Positions 49,201 through 58,600 of a stretch of 64,000 bases of DNA are shown here, piece after piece (positions within the stretch are counted from its first letter, which is position 1; each line of letters begins with the position of its first letter). The notes beneath the pieces are model-generated. The model was not told the origin of the DNA and did not search any database. It saw only the letters and a list, made by a program, of their open reading frames with translations. Both the position numbers and the translations under genes were made by a program. The DNA lies in contig CABJAJ010000004.1 of NCBI GenBank assembly GCA_902363575.1, positions 186,001 through 250,000 on the forward strand, written 5' to 3'. This stretch comes from Rikenellaceae bacterium. GTDB lineage: Bacteria; Bacteroidota; Bacteroidia; Bacteroidales; Rikenellaceae.

Positions 49201-49783
49201 CTCCGGCATGGACGTCAATATTCTGGTGGTCGATACCGAAGTCTATTCCAATACGGGCGGCCAGTCGTCGAAATCCACGCCTGTGGGCGCCGTGGCCAAG
49301 TTCGCTTCGGCCGGCAAGCGCATCCGCAAGAAGGACCTCGGAGCGATCGCGATGACCTACGGTTACGTCTATGTGGCGCAGGTGTCGATGGGGGCTTCCC
49401 AGGCGCAGTTAATGAACGTGCTGAAGGAGGCCGAGGCCTATCCCGGTCCGTCGCTCATCATCGCTTATGCGCCGTGCATCAACCACGGCATCAAGGGGGG
49501 CATGACCCGCACGCAGACCGTCGGCAAGGAGGCCGTAGCCTGCGGTTACTGGCATCTGTGGCATTACAACCCGCTGCTGGAGGAGCAGGGCAAGAATCCC
49601 TTTGTGCTGGACTCGAAGGAGCCCGACTGGTCGAAGTTCCGCGATTTCCTGATGAAGGAGGTGCGCTACACGTCGCTCACCAAATCCTTCCCTGCCGAAG
49701 CCGAGGAGCTGTTCAAGGCTGCCGAGGAGAACGCCCGCTGGCGGTACAACGGCTATGCGCGTCTGGCCGGTATGACCTATTGA
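46241..49783 (+). CDS. nifJ: Pyruvate:ferredoxin (flavodoxin) oxidoreductase
   Basis: 1180 residues, full-length single-chain PFOR. Oxidises pyruvate to acetyl-CoA and CO2 and passes electrons to ferredoxin, central in anaerobic fermentation. Domain order: N-terminal pyrimidine-binding domain (YPITPSSTMAELVDEWA), gamma domain (about 410-650), two 4Fe-4S motifs (CIQCNQCAYVCPHAV and CTGCGNCVDVCPA), and the TPP domain (CAGCGETPY, GDGWGYDIGFGGVDHV, SNTGGQSSKST). The strong leader and terminator fit a highly expressed gene. Confidence 0.97.
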   Translation: MAEKKFITCDGNYAAAHVAYMFSEVAAIYPITPSSTMAELVDEWAAQGRRNMFGETVKVIEMQSEAGAAGAVHGSLQGGALTSTFTASQGLLLMIPNMYKISGELLPGVFHVSARALAAQALSIFGDHQDVMAARQTGFAMLATSSVQEVMDLAGVAHLVSLKSRVPFLHFFDGFRTSHEIQKIELIDEAALTGLLDRDALAAFRRRALNPEHPVTRGTAQNPDIYFQSREAADRFYDALPDMVAETMREISRITGRDYKPFVYYGAPDAERVVIAMGSVTETLRETVDYLNARGEKVGVVTVHLFRPFSARYLGAVLPETVKRICVLDRTKEPGANGDPLYLDVVEAFASCNYMPAACKPLIIGGRYGLSSKDTTPAQMLAVFANLGANEPKNRFTVGIVDDVTFRSLPVGEEISLAKPGTFEAVFYGLGADGTVGANKNSIKIIGGTTDKYCQAYFSYDSKKSGGYTSSHLRFGDRPITSPYLVTTPDFVACHVPSYVDKYDVLRGLKPGGSFLLNSVHDAATTCRTLPDAMKVSLARNRINFYIINATKIAAELGLGSRTNTIMQSAFFKIADVIPFDKAVEQMKKAIYKSYGMKGEDIVNMNYAAVDAGGRAVEKVEVPAEWASIELKPASHGVDMNRPEFVRNVVDPINALEGDRLPVSAFVGREDGTWENGTAAWEKRGIAVNVPEWQIDKCIQCNQCAYVCPHAVIRPFLATEEEAAASGVDWKQGLGETKGYRFRIQLTPLDCTGCGNCVDVCPAKEKALVMKPLETQLPQQRNWAWINEHVGYKEVVDKTRSVKNLQFAQPLFEFSGACAGCGETPYIKAITQLFGDKMMVANATGCTSIYSGSAPSTPYCTNAAGQGPAWANSLFEDNAEFGLGMHLGVEKLRDRIQHIMEEAIAGCTRCPDELKGVMREWIAARGSSSASAEVTARLVPMMEACGCDYCRRILEMKDWLVKKSQWIIGGDGWGYDIGFGGVDHVLASGMDVNILVVDTEVYSNTGGQSSKSTPVGAVAKFASAGKRIRKKDLGAIAMTYGYVYVAQVSMGASQAQLMNVLKEAEAYPGPSLIIAYAPCINHGIKGGMTRTQTVGKEAVACGYWHLWHYNPLLEEQGKNPFVLDSKEPDWSKFRDFLMKEVRYTSLTKSFPAEAEELFKAAEENARWRYNGYARLAGMTY

Positions 49784-49800
49784 CCGGCAGATACACCGAA

Positions 49801-49830
49801 AGCCGCGGCATGAATGCCGCGGCTTTTTTT
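49801..49830 (+). terminator. Terminator of the PFOR gene
   Basis: Ten-base perfect stem (49801-49810 with 49815-49824) plus T7. Confidence 0.9.
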
Positions 49831-49879
49831 ACGCCCGCACGGGATCGGTTCCCATGCAGGTGTACGGAGCGAACGATGC

Positions 49880-49906
49880 AAAAAGCCCGGAGCCGAAGCT
49901 CCGGGC
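49880..49906 (-). terminator. Terminator of the G-tract lipoprotein gene (minus strand)
   Basis: GCCCGGAG (49885-49892) pairs with CTCCGGGC (49899-49906), with T-run on the minus strand. Confidence 0.85.
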
Positions 49907-49928
49907 CGAAGAGGTGGTAAGGCGCCGA

Positions 49929-52015
49929 CTATTCCTCGGGCGCGAGAGTCAGTTCCAGTCCGAGGGTCTGGATGTATTTTTTTGGCGTGGCCAGCGAAAC
50001 GACTTTCTCGGTGGTAAAGACGAGCGTTTTCCCTTCCGTGACGGTGAATGCGATATCGAGATACAGCGATCCCCATCCGTCGGGTTTGCCCTGAAGAACC
50101 TGCGAGAGAACCAGCGTACCGGCTACCGGGTCATAGATGTAGGGAACGCAATCGCTGATGATCTCGAACTGTCGGCCGATCCAGTCGGGAAGCAGCATTT
50201 TTATCAGGGCATAGCGCGGCTTGGGATTTCCCGAATAGTCGATGTCCATATCGAGATAAACCCAGCCCTTGACCCATTCCGTCGAGGATACGTCGGAATT
50301 GTAGCCGTAATCGCTTTCGGCATAGAAGTGCATCGTGCCGTCCCACGCTTCGTCGGACTGCACTTCATAGTAGGTGTAATTTTCGGTGTCGATCAGGTAT
50401 TTGGTCGTTTTTTCGTCGGTCGTGAAGTTGACGATTCCCTTTTCGATGGTATAGCTGCCCGGCGTGTCGCCCACCGAGGCGCCGCCGAATCCGTCGAGCG
50501 TCAGGTCGGGACCCGATCCTTCCTGCAACCGGTAGCTGCCGGCTTCATTGCCCTTGAACCGAAATTCGGGAGCGGTCGCATCCGTCCCCAGCACATATCG
50601 GAACAGGGGCGTACCGTCGCGCGACACGAGTGCGGAGCAGCGGTCGCCGATCGAGGAGCCGTCATCGAATGCCACATCGACCCGATCCCAGGTATAGCTC
50701 AGCATATCGACATAATAGTAAGTTCGGTCGGCTCCGCGGCGGATTTCAAGCAGGAATCGCTGGTCGTAGCTGTCGGATGCCGCGCATGTGTATTCGTATG
50801 CGCCGCGGGCCGTGAAATAATAGCGGTTGTGATCGGGCTTGTCTTCCAGAAGGTTGTTCGTCCGGATGAACATGTCGCCGCCGATCCGCCACCCCAATAT
50901 GCCATAGGTTTTCTTGCAGGTCTCACGTATGCAGTCGAATTTGTCCGCCGCCTCGTCGTAGGTGTAGTTCCCGTCGAAATCGAACGCATTGCGGTCGGTG
51001 GAGGTGACCGTGAACGATGCGTTGGCTTTCAGATCCATCGCAAGCGTCGGCGCTGCGCCCGAGACAAGGCCGGTGCCCGAGGTGAAGAATTCGATTCCGT
51101 TGTAGATTCCCACGAAATCCTTGCCGTCGTAAACGGTCTTTTCCGTGGCGACGGTTTCGATGGTAAGCGGCTCGTCGGGCATCTGCACGAACCAGCATGC
51201 GCCGTAACTTTCGTCTTTGGGGTTGTAGCCGATCTCGATCTCCTGCCCGCTTTCGCCCCGTGCGACGCACCGGATGTCGTAGCCCAGATCGACCTCGTAG
51301 CGGAACCGGACCAGCGTGTATTGCGACGCCTGGATCACGTGGTCGGGCGTCCCGTAGTTGTAGTGGCAGTTGAGGATGGCCAGGGTGGTGTGCTCGCCCT
51401 CGATCGGGGTGATCGGGTGGAGGTCCTCTTCGACCGTGGCGGTGAGCGTCACGTCCTGGGCGGGCATCGTAAATTCGTAGAAGTATTCCGCGCCTTCATC
51501 GGAAAGGTAGGTACACGGTCGATCGTTGTACCGCACGGAGCCGACCTTGAAGAAGGTTTCGGCAACGGTTATCGTGACCTGCACGGTCTCGCCGCTCTTC
51601 GCGCTTTCGGGGGCGTCGATCTCGAAGTTTTTGTCATTGACAACGGCGATGGAATAGGTGGAAGGTGTTTTCGGGCGGGTGGAGACGACAAGGGTTACAT
51701 CCTCATCGGGCATGGTGAAACGATACGGGAACACAGAATTCCCCCCCCCTCGGACACGGGGTCGCACGGCTTGTCGTTGTAGGTTACGGAGGCGATATCC
51801 ACCGTTTCGTTGAGCAACGTCACGGTGGCGAGCACCTCTTCGCCGGCGATCTCCTGCGCTTTTACATCGATCTTGCAATCCGCGTTGGGAGCGGTCGTGA
51901 TCGAATGGTAGCGGGCCTCGACCCGCGAATCGCTGTTGTCGCATCCCCAGGCGCACGTAAGCAGTGCTCCCAGCGCGGCGATGCAGCAGTAGATGGATGT
52001 AGCTTTCGATTTCAT
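49929..52015 (-). CDS. Phase-variable surface lipoprotein, frame broken at a G9 tract
   Basis: The ATG at 52015 opens a lipoprotein (signal peptide, Cys25 in CAWGC) that runs to a tract of nine G on this strand (51741-51749) after residue 92 and then stops at 51695 (106 residues). The main open frame, down to 49929, is in another register; adding one G joins the two into 695 residues with a smooth protein sequence (EGGG, then NSVFPYRFTMPDEDVTL). The restored protein has at least two repeats of a domain with YNDKPC or YNDRPC and FTMPxxDVTL, then a large unassigned beta-rich part. The repeat style resembles bacterial Ig-like surface domains. Transcribed divergently from the next lipoprotein. 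Confidence 0.8.
51741..51749 (-). repeat. G9 slippage tract in lipoprotein gene
   Basis: Nine C on the plus strand, nine G in the coding sense. Ten (or seven) would give an open frame; nine is OFF. Confidence 0.85.
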
Positions 52016-52521
52016 AATGCACTTGTTTTGATGGTCGGGGGAAATGGAGTGTTCTCGGGCCGGTTTTGCGGACGTCCCCCGTGTCCGCAACCGGTTCCGT
52101 GCGTAACGGTTCTGTGTCAGGGACTTCGTGACATGGGCGTTCGGTTTTGGGGTTTGTTTGCTGCTCGTGCGGAGCGAGTTGTTCCGAAATGCCGGATTAT
52201 TGGTCCGGGAAGTCGGATCGGCTCACGTCTTTACGGGCGAAGATCAAGATAGTGAAAATTTCCGAACTGGAAAAAGGTTTCCGGATTTTTAAGCCATTCT
52301 TTTTTAGGAGCTTGTTCGCGTGCGATAATTTTTCGTCCGGTGTGCGTGGGGTTCGCCGTCGTAAGTGCGGGGTCGCATTTTCGGCGTTTTTGTTCCGATC
52401 GCCCGAAAATATGTGCGGAATTGTTGGGAATATTCCTATTTTTGATTATATTTGTTAAGCTTGTGAGCGTCCGCAGAGGATGTTACACAGGCCAACGCAT
52501 TAACCTAATTAATTTAAAACA
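52016..52521. other. Divergent control region of two slippage-tract lipoprotein genes
   Basis: 506 bases between the two starts. The plus-strand promoter is TTG (52424-52426), 20 bases, TATATTTG (52447-52454), with transcription from about 52460. No equally good promoter is seen for the minus-strand gene. No gene or repeat recognised between them. Confidence 0.65.
52424..52454 (+). promoter_or_regulatory. Promoter of the BACON-domain lipoprotein gene
   Basis: TTG, 20 bases, TATATTTG: a perfect match to the phylum consensus, with a leader of about 62 bases. Confidence 0.8.
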
Positions 52522-53945
52522 ATGAAAAAATTTACTGTGTGTGTGCTGGCCTTGGCCGCACTTGTAGGTTTTGCTTCGTGTGACGACGACAAGACCGAAA
52601 ATCCGGCAAACGTGACCATCTCGGTCGCGCCCCAGACCCTGACGCTGAGTCTTGCGGATTCGTCGCCCAAGAAGGTCGTCGTGACGACCGATGCCTCGTC
52701 GTGGACGGCGGTGCCTGATAACGAATGGGTTAAGGTAGAACGTGTTGGGGGGGGGATTTCAACGTTTCGATTGCTGACGGCCTGAACGAAGACCGCACGA
52801 CGAAGATCGTCGTGACGGCTGCCGAAGGCCCGACAGCCGAAGTTGCGGTCACTCAGGTCAAGACGGACGATCCGACTCCTCCGGAAACGACCGTCAGAAT
52901 TTATCTTATGCCGGAAGATTTGCTCAACGAAATTTTCGACGGTCAGATTTCCGGCGTTTCATCCAACGGAGCTTATGCCGTCGGCCACAATTCCGATTAC
53001 GACAAAGGTTTTATCTGGACGAAGGCGACCGGCCAATATGCGCTCATTACCGGATCGACGGACGACGATTGTGCGGCATATGCCGTTTCCGACGACGGTA
53101 CGGTGGTCGGCACGTTCAAGGATTCCAATAAGAAAATGGTGCCGGGCTACTGGAAAAACGGCACCTGGACGGCGCTGCCCATGTTGGACGGCGTGGGTTT
53201 CTATACCGATAACGGTGCGGCCGTTACCGTTTCGCCCGACGGAGGGACGATTACCGGTTATATCAATATGATGTCCTACCGTGACGAGCTCCAGAAGGAG
53301 GTGGAAGTTTCCCGGCCGGTCGTATGGGTCAATGGTGTGATCCAGGACAATCTGTCGGGCGACGCACTCCCCGATGCCAATTTGCAACAGTCGGGCTATT
53401 GGGTATGGGGCGCTTCCAATGACGGCAGCGTGATCGGCGGGGTCGCCGATTTCACCACAGGTACGCGCTCTCCGGCCGTATGGGTGAACGGGACGATGAC
53501 CCGTCTTTACGGCAAGGAGGATATCGACCCCACGGTTTCGCAGGATTTCTTCGACGGAATGGTATCCGGCGTTAGCCGCAACGGCCGCTATGCCGTCGGT
53601 TACTTTTCGCAGGCCGGCGATTACAGCGATGCGTTCTCTTTCGTTTACGACACCCAGTCCGGTACGCTCGAGGAGATCACCGAGTGGAGTGTTCTCTCCG
53701 CCGTGCTGGACGACGGCACGGTTTTCGGCATGGATATGCAGTTCGGCAACGGAGTGATCCGCACCGCCGATTTCAAGGGGATGCTTACGGATTACCTGGT
53801 CGAGCGAGGACTCGACGCTTCGTCGGAGGGTATTCCCGCGGTGATATTCGCATCAACGGCCGACTGCTCGGTGATGGGCGGATACTTCATCGAAGTATAT
53901 GACTTCGGGCCGGTAAGTACACCGACGCTCGTGGTGATCGAATAA
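52522..53945 (+). CDS. Phase-variable BACON-domain lipoprotein, frame broken at a G9 tract
   Basis: Starts with a lipoprotein signal (lipobox ending FASC, about residue 20) and a BACON-like domain (SVAPQTLTLSL, then SSWTAVPDNEWVKV). At nine G (52747-52755) the reading frame slips and ends after 87 residues. With ten G it continues as GGGDFNVSIADGLNEDRTT, the standard BACON ending, and then a C-terminal domain with several copies of GVSSNGAYAVGH-type and AVSDDGTVVG-type repeats, reminiscent of HAF/beta-propeller repeats. Full length would be 474 residues. Surface or periplasm-facing; BACON domains are thought to bind mucin or carbohydrate. Strong promoter at 52424-52454. Confidence 0.82.
52747..52755 (+). 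repeat. G9 slippage tract in BACON lipoprotein gene
   Basis: Nine G inside the last strands of the BACON domain; ten would restore the frame. Confidence 0.85.
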
Positions 53946-53966
53946 TCTTTTTTCAACGCATTACGA

Positions 53967-53989
53967 AAAGGGCCCCGTCGGGGCCCTTT
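53967..53989 (+). terminator. Terminator of the BACON lipoprotein gene
   Basis: AAAGGGCCCC (53967-53976) pairs with GGGGCCCTTT (53980-53989), loop GTC. Confidence 0.75.
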
Positions 53990-54167
53990 CGCTTTGGGAT
54001 CGTTCGCTGCGGATAAACGGGTCGGTTTGTGCCTCTCTGCGGAAGCAGGAGGTTCGAGGGTTCCCACTCTGCAATGCACGGGAATTGTGGACGCCTGCGG
54101 AGCGTAATTCCGATGCGTTCGGACGGGATCGCAGGCGGGCGGTTGCAGGCGGCGCCTGATGGGCTGC

Positions 54168-54377
54168 TCAATTGCGGAGGTCGCTCGCTTCGAGCTCGAA
54201 AATCGACTCGACCGATTGGCGGAACAGCCGCGCGATCTTGAGGGCCAACAGGGTCGAAGGGATGAACTTGCCCGCTTCGATGGCGTTGATGGTCTGGCGG
54301 CTGACTCCGACGGCGTCGGCCAACTGCTGCTGGGTCATGCGCTCGACGGCGCGCGCCACCCGGATGTTATTCTTCAT
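54168..54377 (-). CDS. XRE-family helix-turn-helix regulator
   Basis: 69 residues, a single HTH_3 domain (TQQQLADAVGVSRQTINAIEAGKF) like the YozG-type small regulators. Starts inside the last codons of the membrane-protein gene (11-base overlap), which is the usual order of this pair in Bacteroidetes. It probably represses its own operon; an 18-base dyad in the promoter is the candidate site. Confidence 0.9.
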   Translation of the reverse strand: MKNNIRVARAVERMTQQQLADAVGVSRQTINAIEAGKFIPSTLLALKIARLFRQSVESIFELEASDLRN

Positions 54378-54831
54378 GGTCGGTGCTTTTGCGGAACCGC
54401 CACAGAGCGATTCGGAGAATCAGGATGAACAGCAGCAGCACGCCCAGAATCATGCAGGCCATGACGGTGATGAAAGCCAGGTCGTAAACCAGCAGGGCCG
54501 TGACGATCAGCACGGCGTAATTGACGTAGAGCGCCGTCAGCAGGGAGTTCAGGCGGATGCGGGCGATCATTTCGTCCTCGATCCGCTCTTTCGAGCAGGC
54601 GACGAAGATTCCCCCGATGCTGATGCCGATCAGGACGATGTTGTTCAGCCAATGCTGGGCATTGGAGGTGAACGAACCGGAACCCGTCCGGACGCTCAGG
54701 CCAAAGAACCGAAAGACGGCATCGGCATCGAAGTCCGAAAACAACAGTACGATTCCCAGCAAAGCCGTCGGAATAAGGATCACCCAACCGATTTTTCTGA
54801 AACCGTAGGGCAGCAAAAAACTTTTGAGCAT
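54367..54831 (-). CDS. Membrane protein paired with the XRE regulator
   Basis: 154 residues with four hydrophobic segments (about 15-32, 63-81, 97-114 and 118-138). No named family, but the tandem with a small XRE regulator is recurrent. Function unknown; a sensing or stress-related role is only a guess from the pairing. Confidence 0.75.
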   Translation of the reverse strand: MLKSFLLPYGFRKIGWVILIPTALLGIVLLFSDFDADAVFRFFGLSVRTGSGSFTSNAQHWLNNIVLIGISIGGIFVACSKERIEDEMIARIRLNSLLTALYVNYAVLIVTALLVYDLAFITVMACMILGVLLLFILILRIALWRFRKSTDHEE

Positions 54832-54869
54832 GGCAGTAAATTTTTAAGGTTATACCGGAGTTGCCTGTG

Positions 54870-54900
54870 CAAATGTAAAGTATATTTTACAAAAATACAA
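54870..54900 (-). promoter_or_regulatory. Promoter and dyad of the membrane protein/XRE operon
   Basis: TTG (54898-54900), 20 bases, TACATTTG (54870-54877) on the minus strand. Overlapping it is an 18-base dyad TGTAAA, six bases, TTTACA (54874-54891), a likely operator. Confidence 0.75.
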
Positions 54901-55165
54901 CCAAACTTGACAAATTTTTTGGTTGAAGCCTCTCGGTCGGTAACGTGATGGCAAACTGGGGACGGATTTCGCATTGCCCAACAGATGCTTTAAACCCGTT
55001 TCCCGGACAACGAAGGGTTTGTTCTACGGGTTCGTTCGGCCGAACAACCGTTTATCCGATTCCGGGAAAGGCTCGCCGGCTTTCTTTGCATGTAAATATA
55101 TTGTTCTGTTATTCAATGAAATATATGTCATTCTGCGCGAAATGCCCATGCAGTCGTACCTATGT

Positions 55166-55231
55166 AACTAAAAAATATAGTTATAAAACTATGGAAAGTA
55201 GTTGTATGTGAAAATTTTTTAGTTACCTTTG
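55166..55231 (+). promoter_or_regulatory. BlaI-type double operator and promoter
   Basis: Two 17-base palindromes AACTA-N7-TAGTT lie at 55166-55182 and 55187-55203, 21 bases centre to centre (two helical turns). The second covers the -33 TTG (55202-55204); the -7 box TACCTTTG is at 55224-55231, and a further TAGTT half-site touches it. A 13-base inverted repeat (55164-55176 with 55214-55226) encloses the region. Confidence 0.75.
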
Positions 55232-55255
55232 TTGCGACGACCAATTCATCCGATC

Positions 55256-55627
55256 ATGGAAAGACTCACACCCCGGGAAGAGGAGCTGATGCGCTGGTTC
55301 TGGACGCGCGGCCCGCTGTTCGTAAGGGAGCTGGTGGCGCTTTATCCCGAGCCTCGTCCCCACTTCAATACGCTATCGACCATGGTGCGCACGCTCGAGG
55401 CCAAAGGCTATGTGGCGCACAAGAGCTATGGCAACACCTACCAATACTATGCGGTGGTGACCGAGGAGGAGTTTCGGCGCTGCACGCTCAAAGGCGTAAT
55501 CCGCAAATACTTCGACAACTCCTACCTCGGGGCGGTTTCGACCCTGATCCGCGAGGAGCAGATTTCGGTGGACGAGCTGCGCGAACTGATTGCCCGGATC
55601 GAAGGTCAGCAGGAGGAACGGCGATGA
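55256..55627 (+). CDS. BlaI/MecI-family transcriptional repressor
   Basis: 123 residues from the ATG at 55256. A winged-helix domain (about 1-70, with NTLSTMVRTLEAKGYVAHK) and a C-terminal dimerisation part. BlaI-type proteins bind a palindrome upstream of their own operon and are removed by cleavage when the partner receptor is active. The AACTA-N7-TAGTT pair at 55166-55203 is its likely site. Overlaps the receptor gene by four bases (ATGA). Confidence 0.92.
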   Translation: MERLTPREEELMRWFWTRGPLFVRELVALYPEPRPHFNTLSTMVRTLEAKGYVAHKSYGNTYQYYAVVTEEEFRRCTLKGVIRKYFDNSYLGAVSTLIREEQISVDELRELIARIEGQQEERR

Positions 55628-58600
55628 ACGAATTTGTGCTCTATAACCTGAAGGCAGGGGCGTGTCTGGCCGGTTTTTACCTGTTTTACAAGCTGCTGCT
55701 CAGCCGCGAAACCCTGCACAGGTTCAACCGCATCGTGTTGCTGCTGCTTGCGGTGCTGTCGTTCGTGCTGCCTCTGTGCGTGGTGACCATCGAGCGCGAG
55801 CTGCCGCCCGCACCGGTGCAGAAGCCTGTCGTGTCGTTGCCCGTGGAGGCTGTGCCCATGGTGACGGCTGCGCCGCCCGTGCAGGAGGCTGCGGACAACG
55901 CAGTGGCGGTCCCGTTCGCGTGGGATACTTTTATGCTCGCCCTGTTGCTTGCAGGTGCTATGGGGGCGTTGGCGTGGAGCGCTTGGTCGTTGGCCGGGGT
56001 TGTGCGGCTGATCCGGCGTGGCAGGCATGAGCTGTTGGACGGGCGGATCGTGCTGGTGCGTACCCGGGAGCGGGTGACCCCGTTCAGTTGGCTGCGCTAT
56101 ATCGTCATGTGCGATCGCGATTACGACGAGAGCGGGCGGGAGATCATCGCCCACGAGCGGGCGCATATCCGGCTGCGCCATTCGCTCGACCTGATGCTGA
56201 CCGACCTGTGCAGTTGCCTGCAATGGTTCAATCCGGCGATGTGGCTGCTGAGGCAGGAGCTGCGGGCGATCCATGAATACGAAGCGGACGAAGCGGTGCT
56301 CCGCGAAGGCGCCGATCCGAAAAGCTACCAGATGCTACTTATCAAGAAGGCCGTTGGCGGGAGGTGGTACTCAGTCGCCAACAGCCTCAATCACAGTAAC
56401 CTTAAAAGCAGAATTACCATGATGTTACGCAAAAGATCGTCCCGGTGGGCGGCGGCCAAGGCGCTGCTGCTCCTGCCGCTGGTGGGCGTAGCGCTCGGCG
56501 CGTTCGCCCGTACCGCCTATGTCGTCGCCGACGACAAAGTTACGCAAAATTCTCCGGAACCGCAAGGATTCAGCGGTTGGATGGGGGTCCGTGCCGACGG
56601 CGAGGGCTCGATGGTTTTCGAACTGGAGGGACAAGGCGACCCGTACCTCGGCGCATTGGGTTTGATGAGCTGGTACAGTTCGCTCAAACTCGGTGAGGAA
56701 AGTGCGAAGAACGTGTATGTCCGCGAACTGATGGCGCTTTCTTTCGAGCAGGACGCCGAGGGTAACGCATTGCGGCGGCCACTCTGCGTGGTCGATGGAA
56801 AGGTCGTGAATGTGACGGAACCGCTGCCTGACGGGGACCGGGTCGCAGCGATCAAGGTGCTCGATCCGGAGGTGGGAAAAGCGGCCTACGGAAACCGGGG
56901 TGAACACGGCGTCGTCCTTATCTCGACCAAAGCGGCCGGAGCGCCCAATCCGCAGGTGCGGCGGGCGATGGAGCAGGGAGTGACGGACGAATCCGGGAAT
57001 ACGGTCTGGTTTTCCGGCAGGACTTTATTCGGAACCGCGGCAGGCGGCCTGAGTATGAGCGGCGGGTTTTCCGGCGCACCGCTGAACGAGTCGAAGCTGG
57101 ACGAACTTTTCGATCCCGAACGGAACGAAATGGACGAAGTGCCCGACGAGCGTACTTTCGTCGGCAAGATGGCAGTGCGTCTGGAGGGGGACGAGCGGGC
57201 CGTTGCGACGATCGCTGGGTACCGCGACGGAATGATGGCCGTGGCGGGTGAGTTAGGCTTCTATTCTCCTAAGTTCAAGGATCGTTCCGAGGAGCTCCGC
57301 AAGCTCTCTAAGATCGCCTACCGGCTTTCGCGCACGGCGGCGGCTTCACCCGTGTGGATGGCCTATCCGATGCCTTATACGCTGGTGGACGGGCAGCGGA
57401 TCGAGCGGATGGAGCAGGTGCCCGATGCCGACCGGATGCTGCGCGTCGAGGTGCTCGGCAGGAGGCGGGCGCAGGAAAGGTATGGCGAAGCGGGAGCATA
57501 CGGTGCGGTGCTGATTACCACCAAGCCGCAGGGAAGTTCATCGCTTGCCGAGGTGGATGCCGTTACGGGCCCGGGGATGGTCAAAATGGACTGCGGATCG
57601 GAGGACGGGACGCCTCCGAAGGCGGGAGATAAAGGTTTTTATGCCACGGCAGGGTTCCCGACCGTTGAAATGGACAAGCAATTCAAGGCGTTCGTCGAGA
57701 AGCTGCGACTGCCCGGCGGGCTGGACGATGAGCAAGTCGAGGCGCTATGGGAAGAGTTCATTATGACAGGCGAACTGAAATCGCTGGAGGGGCTGGGAGC
57801 TGCGGCTATCCGGATCACCTCCGGGGAGGCGGACGAGGTGCGACCGACGACGCAAAGAACGACGGTTACGCTCGGAGCCGATCAAGCGCCCTCTTTCGGC
57901 GATTTTTCAGGCAGAATATCGATCCGTATGCTCAAGAACGGGTCTGCGTATGCTGTCCTCTCGGGCAAGGGCGACGGCATGATGGCCGTGGCATCCCAAC
58001 TCGCGCAGGATCACATGCCGTTGTGCCGCATAGCCTACCGGCTGTCCCGCGCCGGGACGGCTTCTACGGCATGGAAAGCCCTCCCGATGCCCTATACGCT
58101 GGTGAACGGGAAACGGATCGAATCCGCCGACCGGGTGCCCGATGCCGACCGGATACGGTCGGTCGAGATCCTCGGCGCAGAGCGTGCTACGGCGGCTTAC
58201 GGCGAGGTCGGAGCCAACGGCGCCGTCCTGATCGTCACCCGGAAACGGGGCGTTTCGACCGAAGCCGCGATAGCGGCCGAAAAGGAGAAAGGCGCAGCGA
58301 TCATGTCGGCGGGTCAGATGACTTTCGGGCTTTCGATCGAGCAGGCTGCGGCGGCCAGTACCGGAACGTCGGTCGCCGGCGGGCCCGTGCAGGTGGCGAC
58401 AGCCGCTTCGTCCGGCACCCCGGTTGCGGCGGAGCGCCGCGCGTACCGGATGGAGTACCGCATGTCCGACGGGGACGAGCCGGTGCGGGCGATGACCCTC
58501 ATGGTGAACGGCGACACGGTGCGCACGATGCTGGTGGATACGCTCCGGCGACCGTTGTCGGCCGCACAGGTTACGACCAGGCGGATTGCTTCGGATGAGG

